In this document: piece by piece, positions 11,219 to 24,100 of the stretch
Position numbering within the stretch: the stretch's first letter is position 1
Layout: each line of letters begins with the position of its first letter
Assembly: GCA_037349105.1 (NCBI GenBank)
Contig: JAYJMM010000070.1
Location: 620,001-684,000, forward strand
Origin: Limnomonas spitsbergensis
Taxonomy: Eukaryota; Chlorophyta; Chlorophyceae; Chlamydomonadales
DNA: 64,000 nt
Reading direction: 5' to 3'
Program-made: the position numbers and the translations under genes
The notes under the pieces: generated by a model
The model's input: the letters and a program-made list of their open reading frames with translations, nothing else
What the model was told of the DNA's origin: nothing
The model's database searches: none

Positions 11219-12582
11219 GAGATGAAGTAGAGTACGTAGAAGCCTGTACAGGTGAGCCATAGGATTGAATTTACACCAGCGGGGAGGAGCAATGGGCGGT
11301 AGAGTTTCACACTTTTGCTTTGCAAGATACCTATACATGCATACATAGCATCACTCTGATACCTATGCATGCATGCATGGTATCACTCTCCAACCAGCTC
11401 CAGTCAAGTCCGTGGTGTGTTGGTCCACCTTTATATGACTACGGTACCCCAAAACATATTTTTTTCCTTCTGTTCTTCTTCCTCCATTGCCGGGCCCTCG
11501 GGCCCTTGATTCCCGTATTGGATATGATGTTCATGTGCTTATCGTTACAGACTACCGTATTTCCTGTCACGCAAACAAAAATGAAGGTCTCCACACTTGA
11601 AGCCGACTGTTATCCAGATCTTTGACCCACCCAGCATGGCCGTTGCAAGCACCGCATAAAACTGCCGCAACAAAGCTTCACGCGACACTCCCTGTGATAA
11701 TTAAGGATCAGGATTGCAGTCCATTAAACGTGGACTTCCAGGACAAGGCATGATGTGGCACCAACGACTGCCACTGCAGCCACAACTTGGTTACCCCTTC
11801 AAACTCAATAAGACACGCAGCCCTATGAGGTTCTGTACGCGTATCAAAATCTGGACTTAACAGTGAACCCGAAAGAACCAGAGAACAGCCCTGGCACCAC
11901 CCTGCCCCCCCACCCCCCTCCAGTCCATGTTGTAATGGGGAACCCACTTGCCTGCCGTGAAAGGAAGACACTCGTGAGCGGGCTTGCCATGATGGTGCCA
12001 ATTAGCGTGCATGCGAAAAGCTTTGGAAGCGTGTCGGCGCCTGCAGCGGACAGAGGAGACCCGGGGACAGCACCGATCAGCAAGCATGACAAAAGCTTTG
12101 AAATAATGTCCGTGCCTGCACGAGGGAGGATATTGGACAATAGGATTGAGGCAGCAGCCAAGACCTATGCTCTGGACAAACGGAGGGATCCCTACACCCA
12201 AAACCTAAAGCAGATTGATCCGTTCATTCATGGTTCAATCACTGATTCCGTGTGCGTGTCCTATAGGCTCCTCTTAGGCCTCTCGAACTCTGCAGTTGTA
12301 AACCTCCCTTTCGACAACGGGGAATATAAAAGAGAGTCTGAACCCTTAAGAGGCCTTTAGCATTGAATCACCTTCATGAAACACGCCTCAAGATACCTTG
12401 GACAACTAGGGTAGTAGGGTCAGGGATCAATCAGCCAGGGAATAAGCCAGGGTCCGCACCCAATACACCACTCACCGGAATCAAGAAAGCATGCCAACAG
12501 CATTCACATGCTCATTGGCAGTAAGAAATAGTTAAAAATGCATACGTATTATATTGCGGATAGCAGTAGCTGTTCAAAAGTA

Positions 12583-12727
12583 CTTACCATGTTCAATGTG
12601 TAGGATGCAGATGTTCCATGCTGCAAGATGGGTGCAAAGATAGCACGCATACGGCTTATGACCCACCCAAAGCAATGCCTGCCTCCTCTCTCAAAGGCAC
12701 GACCACAAAGTAGAAATCCAGTAGCTG
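12583..12727 (-). CDS. candidate internal exon of an unrecognised gene
   Basis: A strong acceptor (ACTTTGTGTGCAG type) and a perfect GTAAGT donor bound a 145-nt open segment. It encodes GFLLCGRAFERGGRHCFGWV and SRMRAIFAPILQHGTSASYT. The splice sites are better than the protein evidence; the family is unknown. It may belong with the candidate terminal exon at 10903-11218. Confidence 0.3.
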
Positions 12728-13329
12728 CACAGATCAAGTTACAAAGGAGGGGGCACACGGATCATCAGGAGTGACAAAGTAGGAGCATTGTTTAGATCAG
12801 GTGGTGTTGCTTAGCAAGGTGGAGAGGCTCCGAACATTCTGAGTCTCACATGCTGACATGAGCACAGCTGCTGGGTGGCAATTGCTGGTTCAGTGCTTGC
12901 ATGTCTTCGGCCCCCCTTGCCACCCCATGCTGCACAAGTACTCAGCTTGTGGCCACCATGCCGATACAATGATACATCAAATCACAAGATAAGACATTGG
13001 GCTAGATTCATGGCTAGGCAAGTGCAACGCATCTACTGACATGTCCGCGCCGGACTTATCCTTTGACGCCGTCATCGGATGTAAAAGCTATGCAGCGGTG
13101 CTGTACATGTTTTGCTCACATGCATGTACAATACAACGTGAGCAGTACATGTACAAGGCAGCAGTGCGTGCATGTATCTAGATCAGATAGCTGCCCCCTG
13201 AAATCAGATCCCAGGCAACAGGCCCCGATCAGAACCACACTAGCTGGGGGAAAGCACGGAACGTGAGTAATAATGACTAAATGTGACTTATAATGAATAG
13301 CTGTGCTGGGTGCTCACGCAGAAAAGGGT

Positions 13330-13655
13330 CATAAAGCTGAAGACAACTAGCACAACCTGCGCAGGCACATAGGACCAAAAAATGAGGCATGGTATGGGTG
13401 ACTGAAGCGGACTGGAACAACCTGCGACCAGGGGGAATCAAACCAAGAGGTGGCTTTCGATGTGAGACTGAAGAGGACAACCTGCGGCTACAGGGGACAA
13501 GAAAATGCGGAGGCTTAGGATGTATCACTAAAGAGGAATAGAACAACCTGCAGCCACAGGGGCAAGAAATGCGGTGGCTCAGGATGTGTCACTGCAGAGG
13601 ACTAGAACAACCTGCAGCCACAGGGTACAAAGAAAATAAGGAGGCTTAGGATGTC
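13330..13655. repeat. minisatellite, about 65-70-bp unit
   Basis: Four to five diverged copies contain AGAACAACCTGCAGCCACAG and GAGGCTTAGGATGT. Indels make unit length irregular. Confidence 0.8.
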
Positions 13656-14099
13656 CGATGGGTTTTTTAGAGAACATTACACGCATGCACTCACAGTCTC
13701 ATCTGGGTAAAGTATAATGGGGACGGGCATAGGGTGCGGATGGGGCTTGCTTGGACCTGATCTAGGACTCCCAGTCTCAAAGCCGACCTATTGAGGCAGA
13801 TAAGGTCAAGGCACCGGCAGCATCCATTGCCAGTGCATGTGCGATCCACGTCGCTCACAGATAGGGCCTCTGATGTTTTTGCCTGCGGAGATCCAATGAT
13901 ACATGATGAGGATTATGCATGCCAGCCTTTTCAGCCCCAAGCAATGATGGCAGGTCAGATGGTAATGTCTTGAGCGACACCATGCTCTGCTCCAACCAGG
14001 TAGTGGGCAGGACAGCCTATGCATGTTTGAGGGTGCTGCAGCAGCAGTTCAGCTATATCAGCTACAAGGAACAGGGGCCTAGTGTAACAGACCCTGACG

Positions 14100-14185
14100 C
14101 TTTAGCCACTGGACATAGCCCAGTCAAGCTTTGGTCCCCATCGGCGCATTGGTGGCTACCCAGCGGCCCACTGAAGGTGGTCTGG
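14100..14185 (+). repeat. dispersed repeat, family D copy
   Basis: Contains CTTTGGTCCCCATCGGCGCA and GGCTACCCAGCGGCCCACTG. It is shared with copies near 20.1, 43.8, 49.3, 51.0, 53.7 and 58.3 kb. Confidence 0.65.
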
Positions 14186-16164
14186 TGTGTACTGCAATAA
14201 TCAGTGCTGCCTCCGTCATACATTTTTTTTAGCTGCGCATAATTGTATGGACGCCCAATGCTCAATGCCCAACTTTTTGTAAGATTGCCCCCGCAATTTT
14301 TGTCGAGAAATCTTCCGACCATGCAGCTCTGCACTGGGCCAAGTGTTCCCATGCTAGCACATCATATCCATTCTGCAGTCCCAGTATGAACCGTTTTGGC
14401 AACAATTCTTGTTGACTGAGCATTTGCCCGCATGCATGGAGAGTGTGAGTCTAGGCAGAGGCGTTGCATGGAGTATAATTAATGAACTCCATTCTGCTAT
14501 GCAGTGCGTAGCAAAACCTGTGTTGGTCAGAAATCCCGTATTGTCAAATGCTGTGTTATATCAGGTATTGGCACGCTTTGCTGTATTATATCCCATGGCT
14601 GTGTCATGTCCCATGTCGTAACTGGTGCCCATGTGCTTCACCATGCAAGCCGACTGACCTCAGAGTCGTGCGCGGACACGAAGCGCCGCAGCAGGGGCGC
14701 AAAGGACATGGTGCTCTCAGAACCTCTTGGCAGCTGGCTTTTAGCGCCTTCCCAGCGAGCACCAGGTGCAGCTCTCGTGGAGGCTTGTGCCAGTCCTGGT
14801 CTTCGAACTGCCGATACGCTGATGCTATGCCTGCTGCCTCATTTGCTCTATTGCTGAATCCCCTGTTCATAGATCACATCCGACGAGGATCGCGAGGTGA
14901 TAGCCCGGGTGATAGTAGATTAGTAGTCCGTTCACAAAAATAAGCCGAGTTTAAGATCCACAGCGAACGGTGCTGATGGCTAGGCACGATATGGCTTCCA
15001 AGCCAAGGTCGATTCGTTCCCAGTATGCGAGACGTTTGCCTTTTGGTAACTTGATGGATGATCTGCTCGTCAACTCGCGCCCACGCCCTTGACGACCCTG
15101 ATTAGTGTGATGCCCGGGTGATGCCACGGCTTCGGCGCGGTATTCCGACAGCAGGCGTGGGTAAGCTCGGGTAGTTGGGCTGGCGGTTTAAATCCGGGAT
15201 GGAAACACCGTTGGAAAGGAAGGGGGGGGCGGACCGAAACGACTGCTAAATAAGGTACATATAGAGCGCGCTAACAAGCAAAAGTTTGTATCGCATCAGG
15301 CAGGTAGAACAAGTACCCTGGCCGCCGTATAGGCGGGCTTTTCACATGTATGGCTTTCAGACTAGCAGGCTAAGATAAAAATCACAGAAATCCAGAGAAA
15401 GCTTTATAGCAGAACTAAGAATGTATGGGAATTTATCCTGGTTTAGATGTTGGGACAGTCACTACCTGTGCATATGACCACGGCAAGGGACGAACCAGGG
15501 ATCGAAGTGGTATTTTCAATGGTTTCATGCTTTTACCCCTATACTCTGATGTTCCGTTGACAGGTTCTCCATGGTCCGACCCACGTCATCACACAGCCAA
15601 AAAAAATTGAAAATGGCAGCGCAACGGCGAAATTTTAATTTAATGTAACGTCGCACAACAGATTATCTTATTTAACGCCGCGCATCACAGAAAATAATTT
15701 AAATTTTCTTCCGCGCAACACTTTCAGCCAATACAGTAAAACTCAAGTAAAACTCTCGCTTGATGCTAGCAAAGATAATACACGGTCAGCAATACTCAGC
15801 ATCGTCGTCATCCTCCTCCTCCGCCGGTTCCTGGCCTAAGGAAACGTGTGGTTGTTGAGGCCCCGAAACGTCAGAAGTCGTCAGCACCCGTCTCTGCCTC
15901 CAAGACGAGCTTCACTACGGTAACTAGCGTAAGGACCACTCGACGGATGTCTAATCAAGCAGACGCGTTTTTTTCAGATTTGCTGTTTTTAATTCGCAGC
16001 GCGCACCCCCAAGATAGTTGTTTGGGAACATCACTGACACTCCGTGCACCGGCGATTTTTGAATTAATATTGGCGCGCAGCCATGTCCGCGCACCCCAAT
16101 AATTAATTAATTATGATCGGAGTCTATGCGGCTCTACGGTACCAGAAAGAAAGAAAGAAAACGA

Positions 16165-16225
16165 CGCTCCGCAGGGGCGTGAGGGTTAAGGAAACAGCGC
16201 GGCATGGGCTTAGGCCGCGTCTGCA
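16165..16225 (-). repeat. dispersed repeat, family E copy
   Basis: Read on the minus strand, GCTGTTTCCTTAACCCTCAC followed by GCCCCTG closely matches 61760-61835 on the plus strand (ACTGTTTCCTTGACCCTCAC followed by GCCCCTG). The similarity extends about 60 bp. Confidence 0.6.
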
Positions 16226-16881
16226 CCTTTACCATCCATCCTACGGCACAAAAATTGTATGGAGGGGGGTTAAATGATTTTCTATGCCAGTTAAATTGGT
16301 GACGGCCTTGCGGCCTGCCATTCGGCATGTTGCTTCTTGAATATCGGGATATGTGACATACTCTTTTTAGATAAGTCACAATACCGGTACCCAAAACCCA
16401 ATCAACTTTAGTGTATCTCAATGAAATGCTATGGTGAGCACAAAATGGCTTGCCAATGACCTGCAATGTGCAAGCAATGGTTGTGTCTAGGGAACTGTGC
16501 GCCGATCGGGCGGGTTGTACCGGTACTTGCATCCGTTTCGTACGTCCTAGTGCGCCATGCAAGTCAGGAGGGGTGGGTGACATTCCGTGCATATTTCTAG
16601 ATGGGGCCTGGGTCAGCATGGGATGGGTCATGGGTGACTACATTTTATTGCTTGGTCTTATGTCTCAAGCAAAGTGCGCAATCAATGGTTGTGGCCATGC
16701 ATGCACCTAGGCCATGCGTTCCGCTCCTTGATGGGACCCCCATCGTTGCGGACTTGCGGTTGGACTGAGTGGCAGCGATCTTTATTGCGAAGATCGTTAT
16801 TGTTTTGAATTACCTGCATCAATTGATGGCTTGCTTGCACAAAGCCGAGGAGCCGGGCCTGCTACACATTAGGCACGGTAG

Positions 16882-17015
16882 TACAAGTGCCACAGCTCGA
16901 GGTGCAAGGTCAAACACGGAGCAAGTGGGACATTGTAGGGCTCAGGGGTGTACCATACAACTTATGTCCCACTTGCACCATGTTTGACCTTGCACGTCTT
17001 GTTGTGGCACTTGTA
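16882..17015. repeat. long foldback (inverted repeat, 52-nt arms, 30-nt loop)
   Basis: Arms 16882-16933 and 16964-17015 are reverse complements with about 8 mismatches in 52. Each contains TGCAAGGTCAAACA and GCAAGTGGGACAT. As RNA this would form a long imperfect hairpin. It could be a foldback transposon or a small-RNA precursor; nothing in the sequence decides between them. Confidence 0.75.
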
Positions 17016-18190
17016 TTAGCGGGCCTAACATGAGCGGGACCAACTGAGCATCCATATCCTACACAATAACACATGCTGGGAGCTCCCCCTGCTTATGGGA
17101 GGGCCATGCACATTTGACGTCCCACACGTGCGTGGAGAGAGGACCCCATGGTCATGCCATACCTACTTGTCAACCACCGACCCGGGCCCTATAATGAGAA
17201 GAAACCGTTGATATACAGAGCAAGCGGGCCTTGGCCCTGGCCGAGCTTTTGGGCAGGGCCCTATTGAGCAGTGCACCGTAGGGGAAAGGAAGGTGACAGA
17301 GCTACTGCAGGGATCGATAGGAACATGTCCCCATTCCCCTAGCACAACTCTGAATTATTCAGCCCTATGTTTTTATCGCCAGGAAGTACTGCAATTCAGA
17401 TTGAAGCCAGTTACAGGTATGTGTTATCTGCAGCAATGTGGTGTCAGTTCGCCACAACACGCTAGCGTGGTTGACTGCAAGATCGCAAACAAAGCAATGA
17501 CGAACCCGGGTAGAAATCTCCCCCTGCAGCCCTGCCCTAGGGGAAAGTCATCAAGCGTGATCGTCCGGTAAAACGTCTGGCTCGTTTTGCACTGCTGCCG
17601 CCCATGTGAGGTCAAGATTTAACAAGACAGCTCTAATGCAGTCATCAACTCCATTAGCTCTTTCAAAATACACGATGCTGGGAGTTTGAATAAGGCAGCC
17701 TCCTATTTATGTTGAAGCGTTAAGTCATACGTTAGCCACCACTGTTTGCCATCTATACAGCTGTTGCTGCAACTGCTAAACCCTAAAAGGTTCTACCTCC
17801 CTGGCTCTACCCATGCTGGACCTGCCCCGCTCGTTTTAGCCGGTACCCTAGCAAAACAATCAGCAGGCAGCAAGGGACTCCTGAGCAAGCAGGCAGCGAA
17901 ACGGAACAGGCTGCCAATTGGACCGCCATCCAACCTCAGAGTGCATGGTCTAACTACCATTACACCTCGGTGGTGATGAGTGCCAAATCCAGGCATTTCA
18001 AGCCTGCTGCTGTCCCGATATCACGATTTGTCCTGGCTGTGCGCTCCCAGGCCAGGCTAGGTTGCACTCATCGCCCCCAGTCCCCCTTCTCTTATGGCCA
18101 CAAGGGCATAACCGCACACTGCAAGGCCCAGACGTTGCCGTCCTTGGCTGGCCTGCCTGCCCCCCATCTGTCAGTGACCCCCCTCTGTTT
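17016..18190. other. intergenic downstream of GLG1-like gene
   Basis: No coding feature is recognised between the foldback and the stop codon of the minus-strand gene at 18197. Confidence 0.4.
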
Positions 18191-18196
18191 CACTGT

Positions 18197-21100
18197 TCAC
18201 CACCGGCCCCCCTTCCCCTTGACCACTAGGGTGTAGCCGTCCTTGGCCGACCCGCGGTACTTGTTCCACGCGTACGACACGCCAAACATGATGAGCAGCA
18301 CCATGGCCGCAATCCCTGCCAGTGCGGTCCACCCAGTGAGCGTCACAGACTGCGCATTGCCTGAGCGGTCCCGGTTGAGCATCTGAAAGAGGAAGGAAAT
18401 GGGACAGGAGCTCAGGGTAGACCCATAGGAAGATTAGCACATGGGGGGGGAAGGGGGCGTGCATGGGGCAGTTGGCCGGGGCGTGCATAAGGGGTGAGGG
18501 CCAAGCCGTATCCTCCTAAGCTGGGTTGATCTGACCTTCCATGCCTGCTCTCCATTGCCTTCTTAGAGGTTGCCCAACCGTGAGCCCGAAGAACTGTGAA
18601 CATATAACCCCAAATCTGAATCTATCAGATGCAGCGTAGAGCGTTATAACTCGCAGCCTTCATGAATACACAAACGTGACAATACCTGAGTGTGCTTGTG
18701 ATGAATGAGCACGGTATCCTCAAGTGACCCTATCTCTTATTCCAGCTACGCCACACCTCACCCAGCACTTGGGGCCCTGTCCCTCCCCTCATCCCCCATC
18801 TCACAAGCCCCGCACCTTCACTTCCCTTCCTTTCTCTTCCCTCGCATTACGAAGCCCACACCTGTGCCCTTGCCCACTGCTCCAACTTCACCCCTCATCA
18901 AGCACTTGTGGCCCCATCCCCAATTCCCCCCCATCTCCCGGGTCCCGCACCTATTACCCCCTTCCCTTCCGCTAGCATTTGTCTTTTCAAGCCCGCACCT
19001 GTGCCCCCGTCCCTCGCTCAAGAGCCTCCAACTGTGACTTCATAAGCACCACGGACAGCGAGGCGTCAAACGCCGCCTTGGTGCTGGGCGGCTCTGCAAT
19101 GTCGGCCAGCGTGCGGCAGCTGTCGCTCAGGGCACGTGGCGGCCCGGTCGAGAGGCGACCAGAGGGGGATGCAGCGCTGCTATCGCCGCTGACACCCATC
19201 TCCTGAAGCTGAAGGCGTAGGGGACAAGGGTGGCAAGACAATCAGGTCCACACAGCCCCGGCGTGCTACCGATACTAGACCTCTAAGCATACCATAAACA
19301 ATACTCACAGAGATGGAAAGACAGGTCCCTGCAGCCCCTGGATGTCACCCATGCTCAGCATCTAAGCCCTTTGATTAAGCTACTCACAACGGTTGACAAA
19401 AGTATACCTTCTCCCAGTGCGTTATCCATGATGGGCCTCTAAGCCTGACGGTTAAACTACTTACAACTGTGGAAAGGCAGGTGCCCACAGCTCCAGGTGT
19501 GCTCCCCATGCTGGGCCTCTTGACGAGACACTGGTTCTGAATGTCTTTATCACAGTCCGCCGTGATGATGCCACTGGGCATCCACGCAAAGAAAGCCTGT
19601 GCGCAAAGTTGAGGAATTAAGGGCCGTTGAGTTGACAAGCAAGGAAGGTCTGTGAACAAGGCTAAGGATTTACGGCAACTGGGTCTTCAGTGCAGAGCTA
19701 AGGCCGCAGGGTATGGGGTAAAGGATTTCTGGGTCACCGCGTAAGTTATAGGCATGTGCGCAGCAGAGTTTTCTCAGTGGGCTTGAGCTACAGTTCAGCA
19801 AGATCCCGGCCTTTGCCCCAGGGATCTTAGGACAGTAAAAACAAAAAGCCTCTGCCCATTGCGACAGGGGGTGGGTGGGTCATGAGGCTCCTCCCCTAAC
19901 TGGACTGCACAATGCACTCAGCATTTCAGCAACTACAGGAAACCTCGTCAGAAAAGATCACGGACCATGCATGCCATGTCAGACAGGTTGTGTAGACTTG
20001 CAGGCCATCTGCTGCACATTGCCTCAATGAGATGGGCAAACAATGGCAGATCTCTTCAGTCCTTGATTTAGTGCGCACCACACAGACTTTGGGGGTGCAG
20101 GCGGCCACCCCCGGCCCAATAGGGACAAAACCTTAATCTGCCTTGCGACCGGTGGCACGGTATGCAGGGCTTGCTGCAACAGGCAGCCTTGGCCACGGGC
20201 CATAAGCCGCGATACACTTGCATTGCAGCTGAGAGGTACTTAAAAGAGTGTTATGGCCACCCTGGAAATCAAGCAAGCGCCCAGGTGGCCTAGACGGGTT
20301 GAAGCCTGTTTCCAAATTTGGTATAAAACAGAGTATTCTGATATTATTCTCAGTGAAGGCTGAAGGCAGTGTTGAAGGCAGTTCTGCTTTGGACTGGTCG
20401 ACTTCTTAACCCTAAAAGCCTGTCGTTTGCCCTACCATGTGCACCGCACGGCCCAGCTCCTTCTGGCATCCTGGGCCCAGCTCCTGGTACTGGCGGATGA
20501 GGCACTTGTACACGAATCCCTGCGCAACACAGCACAGGGAGGGGGGGGAGGAGACCACCCCAGAGTCAGGGGGGGGGGGGGGGGGCAAAAAAAGGGAAGC
20601 TGAGCCCTCTCTCTGTCTGCCCTCCTTGGCCCTGTCTGGACGAGAGGCCTTTAGTGAGGTTCCCTGACCACCGTGTTAATGGACGCACCTTGGCCTCACC
20701 TGTCAATCCAGACCGCGCACCCTCCTCATACTACAACGTCACACATTCCCTGATCACGATTTCCAAAGGGCCATGCATCCATTGTGGACTGGAAGGAGGG
20801 CAACTGAATGGGGAGATAGCATTTGTTTCTCTCCCACCCTCTTGCTCCCCATCTGCTCACGAGTGGTTCAATCTCCCTCACCTGTTCCGAGTTCTTCTTG
20901 TCCTCCTCGTTACACAGCCCCTGCACGGACTGCTTGCAGGCCTTGCGCAGGGGCGGGTCCAGCTTCCAATTGGCTTGCCTGAGGAGGGAAGAGGGTAATC
21001 AAAAGTGTGGGGCACAATTAAGCATGATGCAAGCGCACGTGGGTGGATTGAGGCCAGTGTGGCTGGATTGAAGGAAGCCAGTGTGGGCACAATCAAGCAC

Positions 21101-24100
21101 GATGCAGGCCAGCATATGAGAATCCATTTGCATCATCATACACGGAATACACACGTCTGCTGTTGGGCACACACACCCTGATACACAAATACTGATGTAG
21201 GGCAAACACAATGCAGGGTGGGCCATTCATTTGCACTCACAAACCTCCTCTGCAGCCTGCCTGAAGTGGAGGCTATACAAACGGGCTGGTAGAGCATGCA
21301 ATTTTGTTGTATGTAAACAAAAAAGCCTTTGCAAACTTCCCAAAGTGTATGTCATACACATGGTGTAGCATTGAGTGCATATTTATGTCTGTGTACACAC
21401 ACCTCCTTAACATCATGTCCATAATACGGGGCATGCACTTTATTTGATCCATAATCATACCCGCACCAGCTTGTCCATGTCATGTAGGACATAGACAATC
21501 AGACGTCCGGGAAGGGCGTTCACCGTATTTCAGCATTATTAGTTTCTACCCATGCAGACGCACCTCCTCTGCAGCTTGTCCATGATCTCTGCGCGGCAGC
21601 TCTCTCCGAAATCATTGTCACCCATCTTCTCAGCCAGGCACCTGAGCAGAGGGATTCAGAGGGCAAGAAAGACATTCAGCGAATACACGTGCCAGGGTTG
21701 CAGACGATCCTCTCAGCCAAGCACCTGGGCAGGGAGATGCAGGGGGGGGGGGGGATGTGGAGGTGGTAGGGAAGCAGTGCCAGAGTTAACGCCTATCTTC
21801 AACCGAGCACCTGAACAGTACAGTCAGCAGAACACTGTTGACACACTCCTGGTCGGTCTGTCCCCCAGAGGCTGACACAACAAACAGCAGGTTCAGATGC
21901 AGGAGGGAGAAAGCCATTCAGTGCATGCATGTGCCAGGGTTGCAGACTGTCTTTTTAACCAAGATAGACATTAGTACAGAGAGATGCAGGGTGTGGGGGT
22001 GTGGTGGGAGCAGAGAGGCAGTGCAAGGTTTGCCGGCCATTGTATCAGCTGGACACATCGTGCCGTCATAAAGATATGCGGGGGGGGGGGGGCAGAAAGA
22101 CATTTAGTTATTGGCAGTGTCAGGGTGGGAGATTATTGGCAATGCAACAGAAACTCTCTACCAAAAAGACTGCTATCTCAGGCACGCTACAGTCATCGGC
22201 CAATGTTGGAAACCCTTCACTCTTAACCCTAAAACCCCACACCAGGTAAACCACCCACCTGAAGAGACGCGCCTGGCCCGGAGCCACGCCCTTGCAGAAC
22301 ATGGCGCGCTCGTCCCGGCAGATCTGTTGAAGGGCAGAATAATTGTGGGTGCGATAAGGAGGCAGGATAAAGGGAGGGAACGTGGCGCGCTCGTCCCGAC
22401 AGATCTGTCTGAGGGAAGGATAGTCAAGGTGGTGATTGGGAAACAGGCTGGGCAGCAGGGAAACAACCAGAAGAATGAAGTAAGGCAGGTCAAAGGGAAT
22501 GATCAAATATGGGACAGGCGTGTGACATGCTGGGCAAGGGGTAGAGGAATCAATGAGGTAGGCGGGGGGGGCATGGAGTAATGTGGGACAGGGGGCGTTG
22601 ATTTGTGGGGCAGATGCAGACACTTCTTGGTCCATCTACGGGCCATCTGCATGCGGCGTTGGAATGCTTCTCTGTCTAGGGGCACCGAATATAGGGCCAG
22701 GGATGGCACAAATCTAGATTCAAACCAGGAGTCACACAAACAAGACGGCATTTTGCTTCGAATATTTGTGCCGGGAATCAGCTATTTCTCCAGCAACATG
22801 GCAGCGCCACCCACCCTAGGGCCTTGTTCAGAAGGAACAGACAGCCCAGATGCTGAGCTCCAGCAACTTTCTTGAAGTATTTTAGCGTCAACCTCCCCCC
22901 CCACTGCCTCCAGACCAACCCGACCAAATGAGGCACCTGAAGAACCCGTGCTCGCCCCCCCCACAGCCTCCCTTCCAATCACCCCGCCAAGCCAAGTGGC
23001 AGGAACAGGGCAGGCTTCCTTTGCGGCAGTACACAAATATCTGCACTAGAGAAACTAAACTACCTCCCCACCTCCCCTTACCCCAAAACATATAATCAAA
23101 CACCTAGGGGGGATGTAGCTCGCTCTCCCCGCCACCTAGTGCCTTCATCACACCTGCACTGGGCTACAGACTATCAGGTTCCAATTCCTCCCCCACCAAC
23201 AAATGCACTGAAGCAACGTTATTATCCCCTTTCCCGCGCCCCCTTTTCTTGTCTTAAAGCATAATATCAAACACCCAATTTCTCCCCCCGTGTGTGAGGA
23301 CAGGCAAGCGAAAGTGTGACTCCAGCCTCTCCTTCACATCACACTTTCACCACACCAGTCCTGAGCTCTAGATTCCAGACTCCGGGTGAAAAAGTGTAAC
23401 AACGTGTGGAGGTAGGCCGGCGTGACTCCAGCCTCTCCTTAACATCACACTTTCACCACACCAGTCCTGAGCTTTAGACTTCCAGACTCCGGGTGAGAAG
23501 GTGTAACAACATGTCGGGGTAGGCCGGCGTGACTCCAGCCTCTCCTTAACATTACACTTTCATCACACCAGTCCTGAGCTTTCGACTTCCAGACTCCGGG
23601 TGAAAAGGTGTAACAAAGTGTGGGGGTAGGCCGGCGTGACTCCAGCTCCTCTATCACACCCCTTCATCACAACCGTCCTGGGCTCCAGACTACCAGACTC
23701 CAGTTCTCCTCGACCACCCACCTTCATTACACCGGTCCTGAGCTCCAGGCTGTCAGACTCCTGCTCCTCCAGCAGCAGCTCCTCCTTGCGGCAGGCGTCA
23801 CTGAGCTCCTGGCGATGGCCACGGAGGCACTCGTGCACGCGGCCTTCACCTGGGATGAGGGTCAGTGCATAAGACAAGAGCGGGATCACTTTATGCACAT
23901 GAGTACATGATAAAAGGGACACTTGCTACGTGGGGCAGGAGCAGGAAGTATGAGCATATGAAAGGTATTCACCACAGTGGCATCCACTGAATGGTAGTTT
24001 AAGAAACGGATGAAAACTGTGACGGGAGCTTACACGTGAAGAGAGTTTAAGATAAAGAGGGCACAGAGCGATGTGAGAGGGGCAGTGCCCTTGATTATCC

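Larger units (their letters stand above)
13656..16880. other. no gene recognised; scattered short frames
   Basis: A possible minus-strand start exon (14709-14659, MSFAPLLRRFVSAHDSE then GTCAGT) and a possible plus-strand exon (15796-15920, rich in Ser, Lys and Pro, then GTAACT) were noted, but neither has a partner. An AT-rich stretch lies at 15600-15760. A member of a dispersed repeat family lies at 14100-14185. Confidence 0.35.

Noticed and set aside
11863..12360. 165-codon plus-strand frame with an internal repeat (HAKSFGSVSAPA, HDKSFEIMSVPA)
   Set aside because: The repeat is a simple tandem duplication of DNA, the opposite strand is also open, and there is no splice or homology support. 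It remains the best unassigned frame between 8 and 18 kb.
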